Shown here in pieces: positions 48,177 through 59,000 of a stretch of 64,000 bases of DNA (its first letter is position 1; every line of letters begins with the position of its first letter). The DNA is from Tranzscheliella williamsii (taxonomy: Eukaryota; Basidiomycota; Ustilaginomycetes; Ustilaginales; Ustilaginaceae). The translations under genes were made by a program, and so were the position numbers. The stretch spans positions 142,632 to 206,631 of the forward strand of contig JALBYF010000033.1 of the NCBI GenBank assembly GCA_023212725.1. The letters are read 5' to 3'. The notes below the pieces were generated by a model. That model did not search any database. It was not told the DNA's origin and saw nothing but the letters and a program-made list of their open reading frames with translations.

Positions 48177-50585
48177 ATGGAGGACGATGATGACGCCTTC
48201 CTCTACGGTGACGAACCACCATCTATTGTGACCACAAAGCCAGCTGATTCCATAACACAGTCCCAAGCGCCCTACAATGCTTTCGGGCAGCAAGACATGA
48301 TGGGTGAGGCTTCAGCGTCGAACGGTAGCAATCACGGCGAGGTCGGTGATGATGATGAGGGCGAACCAAGTGCTGATGAGGATGACGAGGAGGACAGCGA
48401 CTCGGACATCGAGTTTATCATCGATGCCAGCAACCAATCTCAGCAACCCCCGCCTCGGCCCGGTTCTCAACGGCCAGGCATTCCCACTCTGCGTCCTGGC
48501 TCCAACCAGAACACTCCGCAGCGCCCCACGTCGGCCATCACTTCCGAGTATACGCCTCTATCGCGCTCTCAGCTGCTTTCCAACGCAAGCCCTGCACCTT
48601 TGGCCGCTGGTACAGCTGTTGCTGCCTATTCTGCCGCCGTAGGTGGAGCAGCGGGGGTAGTCGGAGTAGACCCGCCTCTCGCCAGGCTTGAAGCTGAAGC
48701 AGACGGCACTGGAGCCGAAGGTGGTCCTCCTCCTGTGCCCTCGACCGCTCCTCGGCTCAACCTATCCCCAGGTGCTGAGGATAGAGCCTATCCAAAAGCT
48801 GAAGACGAAGTTGAGGCGGAGGACACGCAGAACCAAGACATCTTTGATATTGTCATCGACTCTCTCCCAGAGAAACCATGGAGGCGGCATGGTGCCGACC
48901 TCACAGATTACTTCAACTATGGGTTCAACGAGGATTCGTGGAGCATTTGGAGAAGCAAGAAGGAGCGCATGAACGACAGCAAGCATGAAGCAGAGTCTCA
49001 CGCCTTTGGCGACAGCGGGAGCGTTCCACATGCGATGCAGCAGATGATGGGCATGATGCCACCGCCCCAACAGATGCAAGCCATGCAAGCTATGATGGCG
49101 CAGCAAAGCGGCGGGCCTAGTGGCGGGATGGTGGGCATGCAAGGGATGCCTCCGGACCAAATGATGGCCATGATGGCCGGAATGGCCGGTATGTCGGGTA
49201 TGCCGGGTATGCCCGGAATGGGCTCCATGGGTTCCATGGCAGGCCGAGGTATGAATCCGCTCATGATGTCCGGCATGTTCGGGGGCCAGAACGCCAGCGG
49301 CATGGGTGACTTTTCAGGAAACGATTTCAGTCAGCAGCAACAATCCCCTTACCAGCAGCAATTACATACGCCGATGCAGCACGAAAGAAGTCATTCAGAG
49401 GCGCCTACCGAGGCGGATCGCAAGCAAGAACATGACCGATCGAGCCCACCCCGGGCCGAAGGCGCCATGCTGACCGGAACCAACGCGATCAGCAGGGATC
49501 CATCGGTCAAGCAAGAGCAGGCGGACACTCACAACGGAACCACACCGTCCAAGGAGCCCAGTTTGACGCGACTCGCACTGCCTGCTAGCCTGCCGATGAA
49601 GCCGATGACTGAAGCAGACATGTCTGCTTTCTTTGGTGCGTCGGGGGTCGATGGTGCTCAAGTGGCTGCCGCCAAACTGGATCTGCCGGCCGCCAAATCT
49701 CCTATGCCAGCTGCGAAGAAGGCTGTGCCAAAAGGACCGTCGGCATCGACCTCATCACCGGCGGGAACACCGGCCTCGGCGCCGAGTGCTCCGCGAGGCA
49801 CTTCCATTCGCGGGCGAGCTGCAGCGGCAGCGGCCACGTCAGGGCCGAAGGGACGCGCTGTCTCGCCGACGCTGCCGCCCAATGTTCCGTCCGGGCCGAA
49901 GAATCCGGGCAAGAGGTACAACGACCGGGACACGGGCGGTGGTGCGGCGGATGCGCTGGACTATGGAGCTCTTGGGGCGGGGGAGGACGATGGGGAGGAT
50001 GGACGGGGGCGGGAGGGGGACGATCGGCGGGGATCGCGCGAGCCGTCGCAGCGGGGCAGTCGGGAAGGAAGCGGTTGGGACGGGGTGGCGCAGCGGGATG
50101 AGCGCGGGTCACGGCGGCCGGGCGAGCGGGGCGGGCGCTCGCGCAAGGCATCAGGCTACGACGCGGGCGAGCACGGCGTGGAGGAGGGCTGGGACGAGGA
50201 AGCGTCAAACTCAGCTCGGCGCGTGGCGTCGCGCTCGCGCCGCACCGACGAACGCGATGACGAAACCGCATCGCAATCCTCCGCCGGCGCTCGCCGCCGC
50301 CGCCCCCCCGCCGCCCCACGCGATCACCGACCCGACCGCGACCGCGAACCCCCCCGCTCGGACCGCGACAGAGAGCGTGAGCGCGAGAAGGAGCGCGAAC
50401 GCGAAGCCCGCAATCACGCCCGCTCCGAACGCAGATCCGGCCGCGACCTCGACGACCCCCTACCCCCCAACCCCCCAGCCGGCAAGAGCAGAAAGCGCGC
50501 CGCCCCCGAACACCGCGACGACGACGACGTGCAACGCCCCCCCAAATCCTCTTCGAGCCGCCGAGCAGGCCGAAGGAAGCGCTAA
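48177..50585 (+). CDS. FIP1: Pre-mRNA polyadenylation factor Fip1
   Basis: First ATG of the frame at 48177 (MEDDDDAFLYGDEPP), 802 residues. An acidic N-terminus with EDDEEDSDSDIEF is followed by the Fip1 motif at about 221-260: DIVIDSLPEKPWRRHGADLTDYFNYGFNEDSW. This motif contacts the CPSF30/Yth1 zinc fingers. A Met/Gly-rich stretch (about 300-375, repeated GMPGM/AGMSGM) and a Gln-rich stretch follow. The C-terminal ~200 residues are Arg/Glu/Asp/Ser-rich, including RDREREREKERERE, like metazoan FIP1L1. Fip1 tethers poly(A) polymerase to the cleavage/polyadenylation complex in the nucleus. The coding strand is G-rich up to about 50200 and C-rich afterwards. Confidence 0.93.
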   Translation: MEDDDDAFLYGDEPPSIVTTKPADSITQSQAPYNAFGQQDMMGEASASNGSNHGEVGDDDEGEPSADEDDEEDSDSDIEFIIDASNQSQQPPPRPGSQRPGIPTLRPGSNQNTPQRPTSAITSEYTPLSRSQLLSNASPAPLAAGTAVAAYSAAVGGAAGVVGVDPPLARLEAEADGTGAEGGPPPVPSTAPRLNLSPGAEDRAYPKAEDEVEAEDTQNQDIFDIVIDSLPEKPWRRHGADLTDYFNYGFNEDSWSIWRSKKERMNDSKHEAESHAFGDSGSVPHAMQQMMGMMPPPQQMQAMQAMMAQQSGGPSGGMVGMQGMPPDQMMAMMAGMAGMSGMPGMPGMGSMGSMAGRGMNPLMMSGMFGGQNASGMGDFSGNDFSQQQQSPYQQQLHTPMQHERSHSEAPTEADRKQEHDRSSPPRAEGAMLTGTNAISRDPSVKQEQADTHNGTTPSKEPSLTRLALPASLPMKPMTEADMSAFFGASGVDGAQVAAAKLDLPAAKSPMPAAKKAVPKGPSASTSSPAGTPASAPSAPRGTSIRGRAAAAAATSGPKGRAVSPTLPPNVPSGPKNPGKRYNDRDTGGGAADALDYGALGAGEDDGEDGRGREGDDRRGSREPSQRGSREGSGWDGVAQRDERGSRRPGERGGRSRKASGYDAGEHGVEEGWDEEASNSARRVASRSRRTDERDDETASQSSAGARRRRPPAAPRDHRPDRDREPPRSDRDREREREKEREREARNHARSERRSGRDLDDPLPPNPPAGKSRKRAAPEHRDDDDVQRPPKSSSSRRAGRRKR

Positions 50586-50738
50586 GCCCTTTCGCGTTGA
50601 CGCATTCAACGTATCGTACCTCTCCCTCGATCGCTGTAGACTCATCACGTCTAGAAATACCACAAACTCGGCACGCGACTCATGCTGTCCACTCTAGCAG
50701 AGCAGATGAGGATGGTAGTTATCTGGTTTGCGGCGTGC

Positions 50739-51812
50739 TTAGTATGAAGGCGAAGCGCGCATCGCCATAGAAGATCGTCTTCTTATCGTCCTCGGTGGAG
50801 ACGCCGACTCTGACCTTGATCTCGAAGAGGGACGAGGGCCAGTATGCCGCGATGCGGGAGATCTGGACCGCGACGCCGCTGCCGACGGTTTCCCCCACGT
50901 CCTGATACGCCCCTGGTCTCGTCGTGCGTCTGTGTTGTAGTCGTCAGCGTCATTCTGTGGCCCGCCTGCCCTTGTTCTGGCGCGGGACGTCCGGTCCGCA
51001 CGGTAAGCGGGCTCGAGGTCGACCGCACTGTTTCTACTTTCACCTTTTGTGCCCCAGCCTCTTTGCCTGATCATGCGCGATGCACCTCTTCTGTCGTCTT
51101 CGCGGCGCCACGAGTCTGCATCGCCGCTTCTGCGGTCGTCCGAAGCGGTCTCTGCGTCTCGGCCCCATCTGCCCCTGCGCCCGGCTCGCTCGGATTGTAC
51201 TGGCTGATACGGCTCTTCTGCGGGTAGATCGGCGGGAGGAACGCATGTCGTGATCGTGATGAGGCAGCCATCGATCTGGCCATTGCCCATGTAGAGGGCC
51301 GCTTTCGCGGCCTCCTCGACGGAGGCGAACAGCACGTAGCCGCTCCCCGGGGCCGCAGCTGCGCGCCGACGAGCGGGGATATAGGCTCGAACGACGTTGC
51401 CATACCAGCCGAAGATGTGCCTCAGATGCGACTCCCTGACATTGCTGGTGAGATGGTCCACACGCACCGCGGTTTTCGATCCTGCGCCGTCCATTCTGGG
51501 GCTCCTGCGTAGTTCGGGATGACGGGTCCGCGGCCCCTCCGTGATAGGAGAAGGCGAACGCGAGTCGGACAGATACGATGGCGTTCTGGATCTCGATCTT
51601 GATCCCCTCGAGTCGACGGACATGGACCGGCGTGAGCTCTTCTCAGAGACCGTCTTCGAGGACACCCTCGAACTGGATTCCGCGGCCGAGGTGGGTAGCG
51701 GTACAAACGCTGGCGGCTGCGCCGAGCTTGCTCCTGCATTAAGTTCCGCTCCCACGCTTGCAGTGGAAGCCAACCAACCCCTGGAAGCGTCGGAAGCGCC
51801 AGGTTGCTCCAT
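50739..51812 (-). CDS. RNPS1-like RRM protein with Arg/Ser-rich flanks
   Basis: From ATG 51812 (MEQPGASDASRG) the frame gives 357 residues. The frame remains open upstream to 51926, where an ATG at 51893 is an alternative start. An SR-rich region (SRGSRSRSRTPSYLSDSRSPSP) precedes one RRM at about 112-190, with RNP2-like VRVDHL, NVRESHLRHIFGWYGNVVRAYIP, RNP1-like GSGYVLFASVEEA and MGNGQIDGCLITI. The helix-1 pattern resembles RNPS1, an exon-junction/ASAP-complex component linking splicing and mRNA surveillance. The tail is Arg/Ser/Asp-rich. Family (SR-type RRM) is secure; RNPS1 orthology is likely, not proven. It converges on FIP1 with a 153-bp spacer. Confidence 0.75.
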   Translation of the reverse strand: MEQPGASDASRGWLASTASVGAELNAGASSAQPPAFVPLPTSAAESSSRVSSKTVSEKSSRRSMSVDSRGSRSRSRTPSYLSDSRSPSPITEGPRTRHPELRRSPRMDGAGSKTAVRVDHLTSNVRESHLRHIFGWYGNVVRAYIPARRRAAAAPGSGYVLFASVEEAAKAALYMGNGQIDGCLITITTCVPPADLPAEEPYQPVQSERAGRRGRWGRDAETASDDRRSGDADSWRREDDRRGASRMIRQRGWGTKGESRNSAVDLEPAYRADRTSRARTRAGGPQNDADDYNTDARRDQGRIRTWGKPSAAASRSRSPASRHTGPRPSSRSRSESASPPRTIRRRSSMAMRASPSY

Positions 51813-52196
51813 GGCTGCGCTGCGGTGCGGTGATGGCCGAGAAGATGAAGTCCAAGCCCCAAAGTTGGCCGGCTCTGAAGCGTAAATCGCCATCAGAATA
51901 ATCACAATTGAAGTGAAGTCCCTCACGTCTATTCCTACATCCGCCGCCCAACACCCACGGTGACTGTGACTGTCTTTGTAGCTCAGACATCATGGTGGAT
52001 CTTGTAAGGTCACACTCCCATGAACAAGCTCATGCTTCTACACAACACATTCAGATTTCTACGTTTGACTCTCATCAAGCGAGGTTCGATTCTGGCCTTC
52101 GAGCATCGGCAAGCGGAGAACCCGACAGGGCATGGTGACAAATGGATGAGACAAGCAGAGGCCTCGTGAAAGGGCAGGCGAACGGCTATGTGTGTT
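51813..52196. other. Spacer between RNPS1-like start and peroxiredoxin stop
   Basis: 384 bp carrying the RNPS1-like promoter side and the peroxiredoxin 3' flank. Nothing else was seen. Confidence 0.4.
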
Positions 52197-52718
52197 TTAG
52201 AGAGCTTTCAGGACGTTGTCAGCGGAAGTGACCGAGACATCGGGAGCGTTGTCCTCGACGAAGGCCTTGCGGACAACACCACCCTCGACGACGAATGCAT
52301 ATCGCTTCGATCGGTGGCCACCGAGCAGACCTGTAGCGTCGAAGCTCTGACCGATAGCTTTAGTGAAGGCTCCCGTGTCATCGGAGAGGAAGTGGACATT
52401 GGGGGCAGACGCACCACCCAGCTTCTCCTTCCAGGCTTTGACGGTGAATTGGTCATTGACAGCAACCACGTAGATGTTCTCCACACCTTTGGCCTGGAAT
52501 GCCTGTGCCTGTTGGATGTAGCCGGGTACTTGCGAGGAGCAGGGGGGAGTAAACGCTCCAGGCACACCGACGATGATTGACTTGGCGGTCAAGCTATCCA
52601 GAGAAACATCGGCGTGTTCGGGGTTGTTCTCTTTCAGCTTGATCCCCGTGTCGAGCTTAGCGCCTTCCTTGACGTCGCCCTTGACGGCAGCCTTGATCTT
52701 GTCGGTGAAGGTAGACAT
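52197..52718 (-). CDS. Peroxiredoxin, Prx5/Ahp1-PMP20 type, single cysteine
   Basis: 173 residues from ATG 52718. VGVPGAFTPPCSSQVPGY carries the PxxxTxxC active site, with peroxidatic Cys60. NIYVVAVNDQFTVKAW and the GLLGGHRSKRYAFVVEGGVV blocks follow. No other cysteine exists in the protein, so it cannot form an intramolecular disulfide and must be reduced by a partner thiol. The C-terminus ends LKAL, not the SKL peroxisomal signal of many fungal PMP20 proteins, so a cytosolic location is likely. The enzyme reduces H2O2 and alkyl hydroperoxides. A good TATA box lies upstream. Confidence 0.94.
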   Translation of the reverse strand: MSTFTDKIKAAVKGDVKEGAKLDTGIKLKENNPEHADVSLDSLTAKSIIVGVPGAFTPPCSSQVPGYIQQAQAFQAKGVENIYVVAVNDQFTVKAWKEKLGGASAPNVHFLSDDTGAFTKAIGQSFDATGLLGGHRSKRYAFVVEGGVVRKAFVEDNAPDVSVTSADNVLKAL

Positions 52719-53608
52719 GATGCGAAGTGAATTGCGAGAGAGGACTTCGTTGCGCCGAAGCAGACGGGGTCAACGAGCACAGGAGCGTGCATTTATATAG
52801 TTGACCGAAAGTATGCCAGGCGGGCACAGCTAGTAAGCGTGCACTGGCCAGGCTAATATGTCCTGCCCTGACTGTAATCACATCGAGCGCACATGGCGCA
52901 GCGACGGCTTGCTGACCGCAGCTATCATGCGGACATCGAATCTGAGTCGCTCGCTCGCGCACAGAATATATGACTAGTATACCTTCCATTCCCTCCCACA
53001 CCAGCCCGACAGCTAGAGGGCGTGCTCGCGGCCCTGCTTGGCCACAACTCGATGGTAAAAGATTGCTGTTGCAATGCGCACTGACATGAGCGGGCAAAAA
53101 GAACGGCAGACACCTTCCCATCGTCAAAAGTTGCCTTCTGCGCCGCAAGCGAGACGCCGAACCAGACACACAGGTAATCCAGGTTGTATCAATGAAGTCT
53201 GTGTTTGATACAAAACTGGGACTCCTGTGCGTCTGGCTAGATCTCTGGCTTGAGGCGCAGAACAGGCCTTCCACGATGTGATTGACATCAAAGGCTAACG
53301 CAACGGCTTAGCGCGTGTGCTCTTCCAGTCATGCTCACAAGCACATTGATGATGTTGCTGCTGTAACTGCTTTAGCATTCCATGAGTTTTCTTGCATCAG
53401 ATGGGGAAGCGTTGCTAGTAATCATACTATGCCGCCCGAGCCCGACTCGCTGCAGCAGACGTAAGCATAGGGTGGGTCGGAAGCATGTAGATCTCGAATC
53501 TAACACTGCAATCCTGCTCACAGCTATACGCGGAACGTAACGATGCACAGGCCCACGAGCGTTCTCGTCTGGCACCACCATCACGATAGGCTAACCGCCA
53601 ACACAAAG
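52719..53608. promoter_or_regulatory. Divergent promoter region, peroxiredoxin / oxidoreductase
   Basis: 890 bp between two start codons. Apart from the TATA box nothing distinct was seen. Confidence 0.45.
52791..52800 (-). promoter_or_regulatory. TATA box of the peroxiredoxin gene
   Basis: The reverse strand reads CTATATAAAT, 73-82 bp upstream of the peroxiredoxin ATG. Sequence and distance fit a core TATA element of an inducible gene. Confidence 0.55.
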
Positions 53609-54724
53609 ATGCCAAAGAGGCTCAGGGTGGGTGTCGTTGGGGCAGGGGAAGTGACGCAAGTCGTCCACCTGCCGACATTGAAGTTCCTGTCGGATAAGTA
53701 CATTGTTACGGCCATCTGTGATGTGTCGCGCGAAGCCGCCGAATATGTTGCTGCGAAGTGGAGCGTACCGCAGAGCTATACCTCTAGTTCGGACATGGTG
53801 CAACAGCAAGAGCTGGATGTGGTGTTGATCGCCAACAGCGACGAGTATCACGCTTCGTGCGCAGTGGAGGCAGCCAACGCAGGAAAGCACGTCTTCATCG
53901 AGAAGCCTATGGCGCTGACTCGAGCGCAAGCCAAGGAGATCCAAGACGCTGCTAGCAGGAACAGCGTCAAAATCTTTGTCGGCTACATGCGCAGATACGC
54001 CCCGGCCTTTTCGCAATTCATACGCTTACTGGCCGAGTCCGGCCCAATTCGACATGCGATCGTAAAGGACATTGTCGGGCCCAACTCCTTCTTTGTGTCG
54101 CAGTCGGGCACTGCTTCGAAGAAGTTTGTCCAAGACATCCCAGAAGCGGCTATCCAGGACAAATCCGAACGCGCCGACGCCCTGCTGCTGGAAGCTCTGG
54201 GAGAAGAAAAAGCATCCAATCCGAGATTGGCATCGGTCTATCGCCTGCTAGGCTCGCTGGGCAGCCACGACCTGAGTTTCATGAGGGAAGCTCTGGGAGG
54301 GAAACCGGACCGATGTTCTTCCGCCTTTGCCAGCCGTGACGGAATGTTCATTTCGGCGTCCTTCGTCTACACCAACAAAGGTGCCAAAGGCAATGACGAT
54401 TATAACGTGCTATATACGACAGGCATCCACAACGTCGGCGTATTCGAGTCGTTCCTGGAAGTGTTTACCGATGACCGGATTCTTCGCATGGATATCGACA
54501 CCCCGTATGTCAAGGGACTGCCAATCAACGTCACGGTAAAGGAGAATGATGAGCAAGGTCACTATTCCGAGAGGATCATTCGGCCTACCTACCAAGATGC
54601 TTATACAACTGAATTTCTTGATCTGTACGAAGCGCTGACGTCTGGCAAGGACCTCAAGACCACACCACAGGATGCTGCCGAAGATTTGGATATTTTTGAG
54701 ATGATCATGTCACATCTCACATGA
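53609..54724 (+). CDS. Gfo/Idh/MocA-family NAD(P)-dependent oxidoreductase
   Basis: The ATG at 53609 (MPKRLRVGVVGAGEVTQV) puts the Rossmann GxGxxT at residues 8-14, so the longer upstream in-frame ATG at 53543 is unlikely. 371 residues. The N-domain ends with the LIANSDEYHASCAVEAANAGKHVFIEKPMAL block, whose EKP (98-100) holds the conserved Lys of the family. The C-domain is an alpha/beta sheet with GSLGSHDLSFMREALG, where His takes the family's catalytic position. Members oxidise sugars, inositol or related polyols; the substrate is not readable. No signal peptide. Confidence 0.88.
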   Translation: MPKRLRVGVVGAGEVTQVVHLPTLKFLSDKYIVTAICDVSREAAEYVAAKWSVPQSYTSSSDMVQQQELDVVLIANSDEYHASCAVEAANAGKHVFIEKPMALTRAQAKEIQDAASRNSVKIFVGYMRRYAPAFSQFIRLLAESGPIRHAIVKDIVGPNSFFVSQSGTASKKFVQDIPEAAIQDKSERADALLLEALGEEKASNPRLASVYRLLGSLGSHDLSFMREALGGKPDRCSSAFASRDGMFISASFVYTNKGAKGNDDYNVLYTTGIHNVGVFESFLEVFTDDRILRMDIDTPYVKGLPINVTVKENDEQGHYSERIIRPTYQDAYTTEFLDLYEALTSGKDLKTTPQDAAEDLDIFEMIMSHLT

Positions 54725-56041
54725 AACAGTTGGTGATCATGACACTGATCTTGCACATGCATTACACTTTTTCACGCGTTCAACGACAAGCTAGTCGTTC
54801 CCAGTCTATGCTGTGCTTGTGCTTGTGCAGTCCCATGTGATTGACGTTGGCAAGGCGTGTGGGTCAGAGACGACTACACACGACTATCAGAACGCATGCT
54901 ACCTTTGGCCTAAGGCCTGCGTAGATCAGAGGAGGGTCTAACAAGCTACGCACTGGGCCGCTTCGTGGGTTTCGTGTACATCGGGCGAGTGTGAGTGACC
55001 GATCTGATCTACGCCGGTTGCATCACTGCCGTTGGTCGCTATAGTGTGTTTCATACGTCTACAACGTTCTGCACTAACCTGTTGCAGACGAGTAACAAGA
55101 GGCCACCGAAGCAGCAAGATACAGTATGGCCTGAGGTTAGGCGTTCTCTTGCCGACCTAACCCACGACCAACGTGACCTGGCGGTTTTCAATTGGCGGAA
55201 ATGGTGAACACCCTACAGCTTTCGGCGCATCCGCTACTCTTGTGACTAGTGTAGCTTGCATTTCACGTTCACGCCTCGTTCAGGCAAAATACTGTATATA
55301 CTCTACGCCCCGCCCAATCCTAACTTTGACTCGCAGGCCATCGCTTCTATTGTAGGCATCGCTTGCTTCCTCCTTCATGCATGTGCATGCGATTCGGCTA
55401 TTGCCCCCCATCTTGGCTTTGTAGGGCTCTTTGACTGGGGTAATCTTCCTTGCAGCCCGTCGGCTGCTTCGGCAAATCCGCAAGCAAGAGCCATCGCTGA
55501 ATGTTATATTCTATCCGACAACATCGCACTTGGCACTCGGTGCTTGACACTTCGCGCTTCCTCTCGCACGAACCGAGCTAGCCAGTCACAAGTCAACCAA
55601 CTTGCCAATACCCACGTATCGGCGTGATCCCGTATCGGTGTGATTGCAGGACATCCAGGCCGCTCGTTGCTATCCTCTCCATCACCCTTTTTCACATCCA
55701 CACTCACGAGCCATATCCAGCCCTTTCCAGATCGCTTTACATGGCTCGCAGTCTACCCTTGAACTGCATAGCAAGCCTACTCTTGCAGCGCGACGACTTC
55801 TTACCTCGCGCCGGCCCATCGTATTCCTAGGCTGCATTGCGATCTCCTCCTATCTTAGGCTCGCCTTACAACTCGCGTACGTCGCCAGCGCGACAGGTAC
55901 CTCTTTCTTACGATGCAGGCGCTTTGAGTCTCATTCGAACCCGGCAGACAAGTCCGCGTGCGGATCGGCGTGTGCACATCGGTTGCTTCCATTTCCTTCG
56001 TGTTTCGCACACCCGGAGGCCGAGCACACTGCGTCTTCAAC
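54725..56041. other. 1.3-kb gap before the Ser-rich orphan gene
   Basis: Only short unconserved frames. The right half (about 55600-56040) is pyrimidine-rich and probably holds the promoter and 5' leader of the next gene. Confidence 0.4.
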
Positions 56042-59000
56042 ATGGAAAACCTGTCACCTCTCGCTGCGCCGGCCACGTCGTCCACCCTTCGTCCCTCAAG
56101 AGGCTCCCAGGGTCTGTGGACTGCATGGACATCAACATGGACTTCCAGCTGCCTACTCGCCTTTTGCGTATTTGCAGCTCTCTACCTTTGCTCTCTGACT
56201 CTGCAAGCCATGGTCGCCGACGGCTCGTCCAAGCAGACCAAGCCTCTCTGGAAACTCTCCGAACTGCTCTCCGACAATGCTTACGTTGACGAGCTGGAAG
56301 CTGTGCTAGATAGCGACGAGTATGAGGAAGAGCAGGATGGGAGCAAGTCGCACAAATTCACCGCAGGTGTCAAGGAGAAGCAAGTCTACCGTCGTCTGGT
56401 CGGCAGGCACGAACATACCCTCGTCAAGAAATCCAGTATCGTACGCATCATCTCATCGGATCCTACAAGCAACCTGTGCGAGAATCCGATGCAAATCGAG
56501 CTCGACCCCTCAGCTCGTCGCTCTTTCTGGCCTGGTCAGCCACCCGTCGTACTACCCGCCAACAATGACATCGCCCACATCACCAAGAAGCCCAACGGTA
56601 GTATATCGACTTCTCCCGTACCGAACAGACGGCGGAAAGAAAGCGGCCGCTTGCTGGCAACGGGAGGACGGAGTCTCTCTGCCAGTCCTAGTCCAAACCG
56701 GTCCTCTGCGCCCTCGCGATCCAGATCCTTGGAAGTCAAGGCGACAGCTAGAACAGCGCTACCAACAACACATAAGGACCAAGGTCATGGCACAACAGCT
56801 CCGCATAGACCCTTTACAGTGACCCGTTCTTGTGCAGATGAGGCCGCGGAAGACGTTTGGGCCGATGATGTACCTGGGCCGTCGCTAGATGATGGAAACC
56901 GGAACGCCTCAACCCCTAGTCCCAGCATGACGTCCGAAGCGTCCTTCGTGTCTGCATCATCTGGTCGCTCCGTCGTTGCCAAAGGTAGGCTCAATGAAGT
57001 GGTCACATCCGCTACTTCTTCTCCAGCATCAAGCACAATCTCACTGCACAAAGCTCCGCCCATCCTCAGGTATCAGCCACAAAGCTTCAGAACTGGCTCT
57101 TTGAGAGAAGTCGATATCTCTTTCAGCACAAGGCAGCGCAAAAGTTCGCTTCCGACTGCCCCTTCACTGGCGTACAACCACCACTCACCTCAGCCCCCAA
57201 GTGCCTTCGCTTCCCCCTATTCTACCTCACCCCCTAATGATGTGTCCGCAACCCCGCTTGACCCAACTTCTAATCCTGGAAGCCACAATGCGCTTGTCTT
57301 ATCCGGTTCTCCTCGCGAGCGCTCGGTAAAACTCATCGAGCCAAACTGGCACCCCCATGTCGAAACTCATACTCGAGCTCGCGAGCGCTTCGAAGCGGCC
57401 TCCCGGTTTGCTTCTCTCAAACAATCCCATTGCGCCGAAGCTGATCAAGCCGATCCTCTGGACGGATCGTGTGCCACGGAAGCCCCTCTCATGCGCCGAG
57501 AGAATCACGGAGACAACTTGCCGATTTTGAACGGCGACACAAGCAACGACGAATCCTTTTGGTTCGAAAGGTTCACGCAAAGCACAGCAGCTGCAGGACG
57601 GGACTGGGATTGGCGGAAACGACGGGCTAGGCTTCAACGGGCCGCCTCTCTTGGGTCAGCCCTAAACCGAAGCGGGCTGGGTCTACCACAGGAGCTTGCC
57701 ACAAATCCCAGCATCGCCAAACAGGATGATGATACTACGAAGGAAGCTGTCGTTCCTTCGTTACAGAAGACAGCCCCACCCCGCCGAGTCATGCCGGCAG
57801 CGCCGATGATCATCTTTTCAGAGCAGGAGTTGAGATCCACCCAGAGCCTAAAGGTGGACACTGAGAGCGGGCGCAATAGTGCTCGCACCGAAGCAAACGG
57901 ATCGCCAAAGAGTCCCACGCCGAGCGGCACCGGCACTCCTCTTGGTGGTATCTTCAACGCTGCTGTTCCCTCAGCATTGGTAATCGGAAAAGACATGCTA
58001 GCGCGAAGAGGCAGCCAAGACGACAGCATGGGGCGACATAGCGCTTTGCAGCCTCTGGCTGGATTTGGTGCGCTAAGTGGCGCGATGGAAGCCGCAGCTA
58101 CGAGGCGTCCCTCTATGCCGACCACGGAAACCTCGAGCTTGTCGCTCCAGAAGGGTGTCAGTCGCATTATGCGTCGAAGGCAGTCCTCCTCTTTAGGGCC
58201 TCCTCCCACTTCTGAGCTTCCGAGTGTTCCAGTGGACACGGTTGCTGGCGCTGCCAACGGACTGGGTAAGCCGCTGATTTCGCCCAAGCGGGAAGCAGTG
58301 AGCCTGCCAGCAACCAGAGAAGCTGATATGAACGCAGAGGCTCTCGGCTCAGCCATGACGCCGTCATCTAACTTAAGTGTTCCCGGCAGAATGAGCAGCC
58401 TCGGCGCAACCACACGAAAGGTCAGCCTGCAGAGCTTGCGTGGAGGTTTCAGGAGAACTTCCGCATCACATGACATCATGCAGGACGCCGCGGATATCGA
58501 GCTCATCGGGGCCCCGAACATCCAAGATGAGCGAATGTTGAAGGACGAGGAAGACGTAAGGGGAGTGCACAACCTGATTAGGGAAGACGAAGCGTCCTCA
58601 GATGAGCCGCACAGTAGTGCTGATGCCTATAACAAGTTGGCCTTTTTGACAGAAGATCCCGCGTCTACCACCCTGAAAGGGTACAGGAGACAGTCACAGC
58701 CGACCTGGTCGCCAGAACCAACGAAATCCTCATCCTCATTTACCACTCACGAGCGCAGTGGGTTGCCTACCTCGTCCCTCCTCGGTGGCTCGAAATTGAG
58801 CAAATCTGAGTCCGCGCCGGCCGGCAGCCACACCAAAATCAAGTTGGACATTCGGGAAGCAACGTGGAAGCCGCTTGGAACAGGAGCGCCTGGAGAAACA
58901 GACCAGGACTCGACATCGCAAGGCTCCACTGGTTCTTGCGACACTCTGCGTCGGCGGCTGCGCTCTCGAACCGACTCGAAAGACGGCAGTAGCTATACCC

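Noticed and set aside
52081..52095. GGTTCGATTC resembling a tRNA B box
   Set aside because: No A box, anticodon arm or acceptor pairing could be built around it.
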